DNA of 8,557 nucleotides from Ignavibacteriales bacterium (GCA_003560935.1 PWJF01000036.1:1-8557); one strand, 5' to 3'; positions 1 to 6,729 are shown, counted from the first letter of the stretch. The notes: generated by a model from the sequence alone, not told the origin. Program-made: numbers and translations.

Positions 1-805
1 GCAACGAAAACACGCTGATCACCACGGCAAAAATAAATCCTATAACAAGTTGAACTTCGATCGCCCCCGCCCCCTCCAATCCTACGACTAAGATTATCGA
101 TGCACTGAGCGGAATAAACAAATTGTCGAGTCCGCGCACTGCCATAGCTTCAACAACGGTCGTAACAGCTGCGACTATGAAAGATAAAGCAACGACAAAA
201 GCGAGCGATGAACCGGCGAATTGCGCATTATCCGGAAGTGTAAATGGATATAACGTGAGGCATCCAACCGATACAGCAAATGCAATCAAAAACATCGCGC
301 CGCTTCCCTGAACGGATTTTATATCACCTAATAGGTTGAAAGTATGCGGATTTTTAATTGACCCCCCAATTATTGATGCAGCGGCATCAGCCAATCCAAG
401 GATAAGGATTGAGGTCGAAATAATGACAGGATAGGATTCCCAGAAAAAAATAATAAGTAATAAAAATGCCAACGGGAAATAAACCGTGCCGTATGTCTCG
501 CGAGTCGTATCGTCCATCCCTTTGAATAAGCGGAATCGGACCGAGACGTAGTTCACACCGATGAACAGTATCGACATTAGTATCCCGGGAACCGGCGAGA
601 CAAACACTATCGGTACAAAAAATACAAACACCCCCACAAGGATATGGACGATCTTTCGCGTGGCATTGCCAGTGAGAGGAGTGGTTTTACGGAGGGCTTC
701 GGCTATACCCACAAAAGTAAACAAGCCTATCAGCATTGCGGCAAACAACCGCCATTCATTCGCCGTTACTCCGGCAAAGTCAATAAACACTTTAAATTCA
801 TTCAC
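1..805 (-). CDS. Polyprenol/phytol/dolichol kinase-like integral membrane protein, 3' end off-window (possible DUF92 fusion)
   Basis: The frame is open from a GTG at 805 to base 1, giving the first 268 residues. The translation is very hydrophobic, with about seven or eight membrane segments. It carries the ordered motifs of the SEC59/VTE5 CTP-dependent lipid kinases: R50-K51-x-x-H54 with G58, then G106 and YFP (109-111), D140-A-A-A-S-x-x-G147 (CTP-binding type), K163-S-x-Q-G-S168, E219, and D227-N-L-x-I-P232. These families transfer phosphate from CTP to a polyprenol or phytol in the membrane. The start overlaps holA by 8 bases, and GAGAG lies 8 bases upstream of the GTG. An ATG at 801 is in another frame and stops quickly. 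After the DNLxIP motif the protein does not end: a new hydrophobic segment begins (about 251-268). Related proteins in the FCB group often continue into a DUF92 (VTE6/TMEM19-like) domain, so a fusion is likely but not visible. The substrate is unknown; undecaprenol or a quinone side-chain alcohol are candidates. Confidence 0.75.
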   Translation of the reverse strand, partial: MNEFKVFIDFAGVTANEWRLFAAMLIGLFTFVGIAEALRKTTPLTGNATRKIVHILVGVFVFFVPIVFVSPVPGILMSILFIGVNYVSVRFRLFKGMDDTTRETYGTVYFPLAFLLLIIFFWESYPVIISTSILILGLADAAASIIGGSIKNPHTFNLLGDIKSVQGSGAMFLIAFAVSVGCLTLYPFTLPDNAQFAGSSLAFVVALSFIVAAVTTVVEAMAVRGLDNLFIPLSASIILVVGLEGAGAIEVQLVIGFIFAVVISVFSL

Positions 806-1865
806 TAATCTGACTCTCTAATTCTTCTGCCACCTCGAGGGAACCGGTATCTTTATCCATCAAGCGGTATAAGAGAATGGAAAGTATAAGACGTGGATCT
901 TTAGTGGTCCTTTTCAATGATATATCGGCATGCAAAAGAGCTTTGAATCTGTCAGGTATAGATTCCCTCTGGTGGTGCTTCATATAACCGTAATAATCAT
1001 CCAAAAAGAAGATATGAATCTTTAGCTCTTTGGCGATTTTCTGTTTTGGTACATTTTGCTCGTGAAGGTCTAATAATGTTGTAATCTGTATGAACAATCG
1101 AGTGAGCATTCTAACAATCATACCGGGATATTCACCACGTTCAAGCATTCGGTCAAGAATATTGATGGCGGTTGCTGCTTCCTTCATACCTATAGCTTTT
1201 TGCAATTCGAAAATGCTAAATGCCTTTGTCACACCGACCACCGCATTGACATCATCGATTGTAATCTCTTTACGATCAGCTGTATATATATCCAGCTTAT
1301 CGAGTTCATTCGATATTTGCCGCAGCGATGTACCGGTATATGCAGCAAGCATAGCAGCGGCATCAGGATTGATGGATTTTTTATACCGCTTCGCTCGTTT
1401 CAATACCCACTGTGGAACCTGGTTGTCGTAGATCGGCTTGCAATCAAGAGTATTTTTCTCATTAAATACGCGATACGGATTTCTCCGCAAGTCCGGGGAT
1501 TCGCTGATTAATACGAGTACGGTCGATTCAAGGGGATTTTTAATATAGGATGTAAGCACATCGGGGTTATTCAATTTATCGAATTCTTTTACAACAACCA
1601 TGCGCTTCTCCCCCATCATCGGATACGACGAAGCAAGTGCGACAACCTCGTGTGCCCCTACATCGTACCCGTACATGACATCGAAATTAAAACTCCGCTG
1701 ATCCACAGGAATCGTCTCATCACGAAGAAGCGCAACTGCTTCATCCGCCGAAAACTGCTCCGGACCTGCGAAGAGATAGCAGGATTCTATAACACCTTGT
1801 TTTATAAAACGGTGTAAGTCATCGTATGAAAGACCGGAAGGTTTCTTTTTTGACTTACTTTTCAT
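798..1865 (-). CDS. holA: DNA polymerase III, delta subunit
   Basis: HolA is the wrench subunit of the clamp loader, which opens the beta sliding clamp during DNA replication in the cytoplasm. From the ATG the protein is 355 residues, a normal family length. The N-terminal AAA+-like part is recognised by CYLFAGPEQFSADEA, the equivalent of the family's Y-L-x-G-x-E opening, by the strand around TSYIKNPLESTVLVLI, and by an L-R-Q-I-S-N-E-L-D-K-L helix typical of the delta lid domain. The C-terminal collar domain ends with the usual ADISLKRTTKDPRLILSIL signature (family: AD-x-x-L-K). Two starts are possible: this ATG at 1865, with GAGAGG about 13 bases upstream, or an in-frame GTG at 1886 that adds seven residues. 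I prefer the ATG. Either start lies inside the preceding small gene (overlap 11 or 32 bases), which suggests translational coupling. The 3' end overlaps the kinase-like gene by 8 bases. Confidence 0.9.
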   Translation of the reverse strand: MKSKSKKKPSGLSYDDLHRFIKQGVIESCYLFAGPEQFSADEAVALLRDETIPVDQRSFNFDVMYGYDVGAHEVVALASSYPMMGEKRMVVVKEFDKLNNPDVLTSYIKNPLESTVLVLISESPDLRRNPYRVFNEKNTLDCKPIYDNQVPQWVLKRAKRYKKSINPDAAAMLAAYTGTSLRQISNELDKLDIYTADRKEITIDDVNAVVGVTKAFSIFELQKAIGMKEAATAINILDRMLERGEYPGMIVRMLTRLFIQITTLLDLHEQNVPKQKIAKELKIHIFFLDDYYGYMKHHQRESIPDRFKALLHADISLKRTTKDPRLILSILLYRLMDKDTGSLEVAEELESQISE

Positions 1866-1974
1866 TTGATATTTTTTTCCTCTCACGTCTCATCGCAAGC
1901 CTAATAACGCATACACATCCACCCCAGACGATACCGAGCGTAAAAATCATCGTGAATAATGTCGCAGGTTCCAT
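1855..1974 (-). CDS. Small single-helix membrane protein, MetS-like small subunit of the NSS transporter
   Basis: A 39-codon frame runs from ATG 1974 to TAA 1855, starting 9 bases after the transporter's stop codon. The peptide has a short polar N-terminus (MEPATLF), one hydrophobic helix (about residues 7-24) containing V-W-G-G at 16-19, then R25-L-A-M-R-R-E-R-K-K, a strongly basic cytoplasmic tail. This matches the layout of the MetS-type small subunits that accompany NSS transporters (helix with W-G-G, then A-x-R and basic residues). In Corynebacterium, MetS is required for methionine/alanine uptake by its NSS partner MetP. The position directly downstream of an NSS gene is the expected one. 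Upstream of the ATG there is only a weak GGATAG-like ribosome site, so translation may depend on the transporter gene. The frame overlaps holA's start by 11 bases. Family assignment rests on motif, size and context; the real substrate and the need for this subunit are inferred. Confidence 0.72.
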   Translation of the reverse strand: MEPATLFTMIFTLGIVWGGCVCVIRLAMRRERKKISNEK

Positions 1975-1983
1975 TTCTATCCG

Positions 1984-3471
1984 TTATGTAGATTTGGCAG
2001 TGTGTTCCATTGTACGTCGTACAATAACTTTATTGAAACCGATGAAGATCATGAGGATGATGCCCCACTGGAACAGGCATGTGCCGAGCGTTTCGGCGCC
2101 GAATGGATTCCACCATCCATCGGGGTCCCATGTGGTTGATGAGTACAGCCACCAGACGATCAACACAATTACCTGCAGCGGTATAAGAAAAGAGATAACA
2201 TAATTATACCATTTCCCAATTTGTACATCCGATCCCTCTCCGTTAACAACCTCGCGTCTGAATTTGTCGGCTCCGAATTTAATAACCGAAAAAGAGATAA
2301 ACCCACCGCTAATCATCAAGCCGATGCCCCACACCCAATCCTGATTGTAGAATACGGTCAAACTCAGCGCCGATGGAATACCGAACAGAAATCCGAGCGA
2401 ACCGACAAGCAATATTGCATTGCGTCGCTGAAGTCCCATATCCATAAACACCCGAACGGCAAGTTCAATCATCGAAATGAGCGAACTGATCGCGGCAACA
2501 CTAAGCGATAAAAAGAAGATACTCGAGAAGAAGCTCTGCACAATCGGACCGCCGGGCATTTGTGTGAACAACTGCGGTAAAAAAATGAACGCCATTCCGA
2601 TGTTTGTGCTTCCCGTTCCGATCTCGAGTTCTTCAACGCCGGCGGCACCGGCAATTCCGAATATCGTTGCAAAGACTATAATTGCAGCAAGAAGCGAAAC
2701 GGAATTATTGCTTAATCCGGTCACCGCAGCATTGATCGCAATGTCTTCTCTTTTTCGCAAGTATATTGCGTATGTAAGGATCAATCCCCAACCGGCGCCG
2801 GTATCCCATGCGTTCTGGGTAAGCGCCTGGAGCCAGATTCTGTGATCGAGCAGTCGTTCGAGATTGGGGGTAAATAAATAAACGATACCCTCCATTGCAC
2901 CGTCAAGGGTAACAGCTCTGACGGCCAGCGTCAACAACATTATCAGAAGTGCGGGTACGAGAACCCGATTCCATCGTTCAATCCCATTTACAACGCCGCG
3001 ATAAATGATATAGACACCAAGCAGCATTGCAACCGCGTGGAAAAACAACGGCTGGTTACCAGCGGTAAAAGAGTCCCAGAGCGCAACGTGATCTGCCGTT
3101 GTTACAATCGATCCGGTGAATGAGGAGTACAGATATTTAATGCACCATCCCGCCACAACTGCATAATAAAACATAATGGCTGTTGCAACAAACCCGACGA
3201 ATGCACCCATCCACCCGAGTTTTTCTCCTGCCATTTCGGAGAGCGCGCCGATGGTACCTTTACGGGTTTTCTTACCGATAGCGATCTCGGCTATGATAAG
3301 CGGTATAGACCAGATAAAAAGAAAAATGACCCATGGTATGAGAAATGATCCGCCGTCATTCTGTGCAACGATGCGCGGGAACCGCCAGATGTTGCCGGTT
3401 CCCACCGCAATCCCAATCACCGCAAGAATCATTCCCCACCGCGAGGTGAAAAATTCTTGTCGGTTGTTCAT
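1984..3471 (-). CDS. Sodium-dependent amino-acid transporter, NSS/SNF (LeuT-fold) family
   Basis: This is a secondary transporter of the inner membrane, expected to bring in an amino acid with Na+. It has 495 residues and about 12 membrane helices. TM1 carries I-A-V-G-T-G-N-I-W-R-F-P (21-32), which matches LeuT's unwound TM1 with A22, V23, N27 and R30 at the same numbers. TM6 has the broken-helix stretch NAWDTGAGWG (220-229) followed by TYAIY; TM7 has S-T-N290; TM8 has A-A-I-S329-S330, the counterpart of LeuT T354/S355 in the Na2 site. Compared with LeuT, T254 of the Na1 site appears to be D223. I recall this WDTGAGWG form from a bacterial NSS subgroup. The following small gene suggests a MetP-like two-component transporter (methionine or alanine), but substrate cannot be read from sequence. 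The start codon is only 3 bases after the isomerase's stop codon, and no strong ribosome site is present, so coupling is likely. Confidence 0.9.
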   Translation of the reverse strand: MNNRQEFFTSRWGMILAVIGIAVGTGNIWRFPRIVAQNDGGSFLIPWVIFLFIWSIPLIIAEIAIGKKTRKGTIGALSEMAGEKLGWMGAFVGFVATAIMFYYAVVAGWCIKYLYSSFTGSIVTTADHVALWDSFTAGNQPLFFHAVAMLLGVYIIYRGVVNGIERWNRVLVPALLIMLLTLAVRAVTLDGAMEGIVYLFTPNLERLLDHRIWLQALTQNAWDTGAGWGLILTYAIYLRKREDIAINAAVTGLSNNSVSLLAAIIVFATIFGIAGAAGVEELEIGTGSTNIGMAFIFLPQLFTQMPGGPIVQSFFSSIFFLSLSVAAISSLISMIELAVRVFMDMGLQRRNAILLVGSLGFLFGIPSALSLTVFYNQDWVWGIGLMISGGFISFSVIKFGADKFRREVVNGEGSDVQIGKWYNYVISFLIPLQVIVLIVWWLYSSTTWDPDGWWNPFGAETLGTCLFQWGIILMIFIGFNKVIVRRTMEHTAKST

Positions 3472-3474
3472 ATG

Positions 3475-4101
3475 TTAATCTTTCGGCATGAGTGTCACAT
3501 TAGTCATTTCAACCCGTTCAACCGGATTATCGTTCCCGTCGGTTTCAACCTCCGCGATCTGATCGACGACGTCCATTCCATCATACACACGGCCAAAAAC
3601 GGTATATGCGCCGTCAAGATTCGGGAGGTCCGCAAGACAGATGTAGAATTGGCTGCCGCTGGATTCGCGTTCGGGATTAACCTGATCACCAAGCCGCGCT
3701 GCCGCTATATAACCGCGCTTATGATTGATGCCGATCTCAGCGGGAATCGTATATCCCGGGCCTCCCCGGCCATGAAGCGACCTGTCTTCAGAGCGTGAAT
3801 TCGGATCGCCCCCCTGTGCAACGAATCCCGGGATCACCCGATGGAACGTCGTCCCGTTATAGAATCCGTCGCGTACAAGTTTTTTGAAGTTATCCGAATG
3901 ACCCGGCGCCTGTTCCATAAATAACTCGATCTTGATCGTGCCTTTAGTTGTTTCGATAACGACAAGAGAATCTCCCGTTACGGGTTCATCGGTTGTCTGT
4001 TGTTCCTCCTGCATATGTTCACCGTTGTTTTGTTGTCCGCATGCTGCAAACATCCCGAGAATCGCGATGATCGCCATGATTAAATGAAACCGATACATCA
4101 T
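3475..4101 (-). CDS. Cyclophilin-type peptidyl-prolyl cis-trans isomerase, predicted lipoprotein
   Basis: The enzyme speeds cis-trans isomerisation of X-Pro bonds during protein folding, here in the periplasm. The 208-residue product begins with a lipoprotein signal: a hydrophobic stretch to residue 18, then F-A-A-C21 as a near-canonical lipobox, followed by a polar Q/E/T-rich linker (22-44). The cyclophilin domain spans about 46-206. It shows FHRVIPGFVAQGGDP (86-100), with the catalytic Arg at 88 and Gln at 96, GSQFYICLA (149-157) and YTVFGRV (167-172 plus the following residue). Two active-site aromatic positions differ from human CypA in the way common in bacteria: Y153 for F113 and Y167 for H126. 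Two consecutive ATG codons are available (4101 and 4098). AGGAGG lies 5 bases before the first and 8 before the second, so the second may be used. The gene lies 16 bases after uppP and 3 bases before the transporter. Confidence 0.92.
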   Translation of the reverse strand: MMYRFHLIMAIIAILGMFAACGQQNNGEHMQEEQQTTDEPVTGDSLVVIETTKGTIKIELFMEQAPGHSDNFKKLVRDGFYNGTTFHRVIPGFVAQGGDPNSRSEDRSLHGRGGPGYTIPAEIGINHKRGYIAAARLGDQVNPERESSGSQFYICLADLPNLDGAYTVFGRVYDGMDVVDQIAEVETDGNDNPVERVEMTNVTLMPKD

Positions 4102-4106
4102 ATCAT

Positions 4107-4112
4107 CCTCCT
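4107..4112 (-). promoter_or_regulatory. Strong ribosome binding site for the cyclophilin gene
   Basis: The minus strand reads AGGAGG here, a perfect Shine-Dalgarno core, and the best in the window. It is in the 16-base gap after uppP. Spacing is 5 bases to ATG 4101 and 8 bases to ATG 4098, which slightly favours the second ATG. Other genes in the block have weaker sites, so this one may be translated more independently and more strongly than its neighbours. Confidence 0.75.
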
Positions 4113-4117
4113 ATTAA

Positions 4118-4933
4118 TTATGACAATAATAGAACCGTTAGACCAATTGCTAAACAATAAAATGAAAAATAACTGAACTTATCCCGCTTCAATACAATGA
4201 ATATAGTCTTGATCGCAGCGTAACCGGCAACAAATGCAGCGATCGTTCCGATTACCAGAACAATAATGAATTGCTTTTCGAGCTCCGCACCCGATATCTC
4301 AAAGGTTTCAAGCAATGTTGCACCGAAGATAGCCGGGAGTGCGAGAAGAAACGAATATCGCGCTGCCTGTTCGCGTGCCACACCGGAAAAAAGTCCTGCA
4401 CTTATTGTCATACCCGACCGTGAAATACCCGGCATAATGGCAAATGCCTGAGCGAATCCGATAAAAACAGCCGCCCCCCATCCGACCATCTTATCCGGTT
4501 TCGGTCTTGCCAACCTGGTTAGAAAAAGGACCAATCCTGTTATAAGAAGCATGACACCGACGAGATTAACATCGGCAAATGCCCGCTCAACGTACGGTTT
4601 AAATGAAAGACCGATCACGGCAGCCGGGATCGAACCGACCAGGATCAGAGCCGCAAGCTTGAAATGTTCATTTTCTCTTATTAATACCGGTATTGATCCG
4701 GGACGTTTCACGCCATCGAGCAACGATGAGAATATCTGCCAGACATCTTTCCAGAAAATGGCGAGTATACTGAATAATGTCCCGAAGTGTACAAACACTT
4801 CAAACGTAATACTCTCACCATGAAGCACACGAAGCACCTCCTGCCCGAGCACCAGGTGACCGGAACTGCTGACGGGTAAAAACTCTGTGAGTCCTTGTAA
4901 TAAACCGAGAATAAGTGCATCTAAAAATGACAT
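4118..4933 (-). CDS. uppP: Undecaprenyl-diphosphatase (BacA/UppP family)
   Basis: This integral inner-membrane enzyme dephosphorylates undecaprenyl diphosphate to undecaprenyl phosphate, the lipid carrier for peptidoglycan and other surface polymers; members confer bacitracin tolerance when overproduced. The product has 271 residues, the usual length. Both family signatures are intact: Q13-G-L-T-E17-F-L-P-V-S-S-S-G-H26, the (E/Q)-x-x-x-E plus S/H catalytic region, and P168-G-I-S-R172-S-G-M-T, containing the catalytic Arg. The first acidic position of the E. coli motif is Gln here, an accepted variant in the family. Several hydrophobic helices fill the rest of the chain. AAGGA on the minus strand about 5 bases before ATG 4933 serves as the ribosome site, and the gap to the barrel gene is 12 bases. 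In this block it may work with the kinase-like protein at 1-805 in supplying polyprenyl phosphate. Confidence 0.95.
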   Translation of the reverse strand: MSFLDALILGLLQGLTEFLPVSSSGHLVLGQEVLRVLHGESITFEVFVHFGTLFSILAIFWKDVWQIFSSLLDGVKRPGSIPVLIRENEHFKLAALILVGSIPAAVIGLSFKPYVERAFADVNLVGVMLLITGLVLFLTRLARPKPDKMVGWGAAVFIGFAQAFAIMPGISRSGMTISAGLFSGVAREQAARYSFLLALPAIFGATLLETFEISGAELEKQFIIVLVIGTIAAFVAGYAAIKTIFIVLKRDKFSYFSFYCLAIGLTVLLLS

Positions 4934-4945
4934 CGCAATCCTTCA

Positions 4946-5638
4946 TTAAAAAAAATACATTAAACCGAATTTAAGACCGAATGAGAAAAAATTAAATGAA
5001 ACATCGTTGCGTCCGTCGGTAAGCGTCCGCCCTTCATCGTCAGTAACTGATCCGGGGAATCCGAAACGCATCTCAAGACCGATATAGGCGAAGAGATTAT
5101 CGCCAAATGGTGTATGCCCTACCGCCTGTGCCTTTCCGCCAACACCTCCTCCGGTATAGACTATCGGTTCGGGAAGATCCACCAGATCTTCTTCATACCG
5201 GGCGAATATGTATCCGAGTCCGCCTCCAAACTTAAAGAAGTAATTTGAACCGGAAACAAGATAATGACCGAGCAACAGCGGCAGATGGTATGAATAATTA
5301 AAATCGTTCGAGCCGAATCCGGTCGCGATATTGTGGGATCCAAAGAGATACGAATACTCAAATCCGGAAGCAAAATCATGGCGTAAGAACAAATCAAACG
5401 TTCCGAAGAATTCAATTGCCGAATTAAACTCAGAGATTCTGTTATACACATCCTGGACATGTAATAAATTCATATATGATATAAATTCATTCATGCTAAT
5501 TGCACTAATACCCATACCGCCGCCTATACCGTAACGGTAGCCAAAAAGTGTTCCCCCCTGTATATCGTTTGTCTGAGAAACGCTCGATGACCAAAGTAAA
5601 AACGTTAACAGAGGAATTGATATAATTTTCCTTGTCAT
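4946..5638 (-). CDS. Uncharacterised exported protein, probable small outer-membrane beta-barrel
   Basis: I do not recognise a named family. The 230-residue product starts with a clear signal peptide: MTRK, a hydrophobic core (about 5-17), then S-S-S-V-S-Q, with cleavage likely near residue 21. The mature part is rich in Gly, Tyr and Phe and shows repeated short stretches of alternating hydrophobic and polar residues, for example GYRYGIGGGMGIS near the N-terminus and YFFKFGGGLGYIFARY in the middle. It ends F-G-L-K-F-G-L-M-Y-F-F, the C-terminal aromatic signature of outer-membrane barrels inserted by BamA. Length and pattern would fit 8 to 10 strands. The ATG at 5638 overlaps the TGA of the preceding PF03706 gene as ATGA, so the two are probably translationally coupled, and uppP follows after 12 bases. 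A soluble periplasmic beta-protein is a less likely alternative. No catalytic motif is visible. Confidence 0.75.
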   Translation of the reverse strand: MTRKIISIPLLTFLLWSSSVSQTNDIQGGTLFGYRYGIGGGMGISAISMNEFISYMNLLHVQDVYNRISEFNSAIEFFGTFDLFLRHDFASGFEYSYLFGSHNIATGFGSNDFNYSYHLPLLLGHYLVSGSNYFFKFGGGLGYIFARYEEDLVDLPEPIVYTGGGVGGKAQAVGHTPFGDNLFAYIGLEMRFGFPGSVTDDEGRTLTDGRNDVSFNFFSFGLKFGLMYFF

Positions 5639-6714
5639 GATATCTCTTTCTTTTGCGGAAACGGCTGCTTTTCTGCATGGGGAACGGTATTCTCTTCCTC
5701 GATATCAACCTGGCGAATGAAATCACTAAAACGAATATTTGAGCGGAACATATAGAACAGACCGACAAAGATAACCGAGAAATAGCCGACGGCATGTGTC
5801 AGCGTTGCATAGCCGAGCGCAACTTCACGCTGAACACCGTACAAACGTGTCAACATTTCCACCGTAAACGTATGATACGAACCCGTCGCACCGGGCGTCG
5901 GTACGAGAACGCTCAACGATGTAACGATGGTCAACACAAATCCCGTCATTATATTAATGGGAGCATCCCCAAGATTAAACGCAAATAACGGCAGGTATGC
6001 CGTCAATACATAGACCAGCCACATTACCACGGTAAGGACGACAATCGACATCATATTGCTTCGTTGCCTAATTATCATCATACCGTCGACAAAAGAATGA
6101 AAAACTTCCTCGCTTCTTTGTTTTATACGTTCGGAAAATGGAAATAAAAATATCTTTGCAATCCGGAACATAAATTCACGTTTATACAGAAGCAGCGATA
6201 TGGCGATTATAAACAGAACGGTTACTATGATTGCTATAACACTAAGTGCACCCCACCACGGGAAGTGATGGATGAGCGTACGTTGAAATAGAACAAAAAG
6301 TAATCCGAGTCCGAATAATAGTGAAACTAAATCTATCATCCGTTCGAGGAAAACAGAACCGAACGTCGATGCTTTTGATATATTCTCAAATCTCCCGAGG
6401 GCGTACGGTCGAACAATCTCTCCGGAGCGTGGTATTAAGTTATTCGCCAGATATCCCATCAGCAAACTCGAGAACGCATTATCCCGTCCGACACGATTTT
6501 TGATAGGTACGAGCAGAAGCTGCCAGCGCCACGCTCGAATGTAATGACTTATTAAAAGAAGGGGACAGGCCGTCAATATCCACCAAACATTAACGTTCTG
6601 AATGATGCTCCATAATGCGGCAAAATCTGTACCACGAAATGCAATGAAGAGCAAAATGCCGGTAAGTCCAACACCTATTAAAAAATTGGTGAGTGTCCGT
6701 AAACGATATGCCAT
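5635..6714 (-). CDS. Flippase-like / lysylphosphatidylglycerol-synthase transmembrane-domain protein (PF03706, AglD-type)
   Basis: The 359-residue protein has about eight membrane helices and the hallmark motifs of PF03706 (UPF0104): R60-A-W-R-W, then GYLANNLIPRSGEIVRPY (87-104), then F-L-E-R125-M-I-D-L, and V-P-T-P-G-A-T-G-S-Y-H (271-281) near the C-terminus. The family includes the membrane domain of MprF, which flips aminoacylated phosphatidylglycerol, and AglD-like proteins linked to lipid-linked sugar handling. The soluble aminoacyl-transferase domain of MprF is absent: the chain ends in a short charged tail (about 330-359). So it is a stand-alone transporter-like or accessory domain with unknown substrate. 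The start ATG 6714 lies 15 bases after lolA's stop codon. There is no AGGAGG-type site; instead a tandem AACCGG repeat sits directly before the ATG. The stop codon overlaps the next start as ATGA. Confidence 0.85.
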   Translation of the reverse strand: MAYRLRTLTNFLIGVGLTGILLFIAFRGTDFAALWSIIQNVNVWWILTACPLLLISHYIRAWRWQLLLVPIKNRVGRDNAFSSLLMGYLANNLIPRSGEIVRPYALGRFENISKASTFGSVFLERMIDLVSLLFGLGLLFVLFQRTLIHHFPWWGALSVIAIIVTVLFIIAISLLLYKREFMFRIAKIFLFPFSERIKQRSEEVFHSFVDGMMIIRQRSNMMSIVVLTVVMWLVYVLTAYLPLFAFNLGDAPINIMTGFVLTIVTSLSVLVPTPGATGSYHTFTVEMLTRLYGVQREVALGYATLTHAVGYFSVIFVGLFYMFRSNIRFSDFIRQVDIEEENTVPHAEKQPFPQKKEIS

Positions 6715-6726
6715 CCGGTTCCGGTT
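6715..6726 (-). repeat. Tandem AACCGG hexamer next to a start codon
   Basis: On the minus strand two copies of AACCGG lie back to back immediately before ATG 6714, occupying the position of the ribosome binding site. No standard Shine-Dalgarno core is present in the 15-base gap. It is short enough to be chance; it is recorded because it fills most of the leader. Confidence 0.4.
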
Positions 6727-6729
6727 CTG

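Noticed and set aside
61..77. C-rich run on the plus strand (G-rich on the minus strand), possible quadruplex
   Set aside because: The run simply encodes a Gly/Ala/Glu stretch (residues about 244-248) of the kinase-like protein, and its spacing does not give four separate G-tracts of three.
795..801. ATG at 801 as the start of the kinase-like gene
   Set aside because: That frame reaches a stop after 11 codons; the conserved protein is in the frame of GTG 805.
1090..1511. Two overlapping plus-strand open frames inside holA
   Set aside because: They are antisense to a clear HolA coding sequence, have no ribosome site or family motif, and overlap each other in different frames.
1826..2203. Plus-strand open frame of 125 codons, the longest on that strand
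   Set aside because: It runs antisense across the small transporter gene and the ends of holA and the transporter. Its translation has no recognisable domain and its codons are dictated by the real minus-strand genes.
2469..2672. Minus-strand 67-codon frame inside the transporter gene
   Set aside because: It is an out-of-frame shadow of an intact NSS transporter and has Arg/Ser-rich composition typical of wrong-frame translation.
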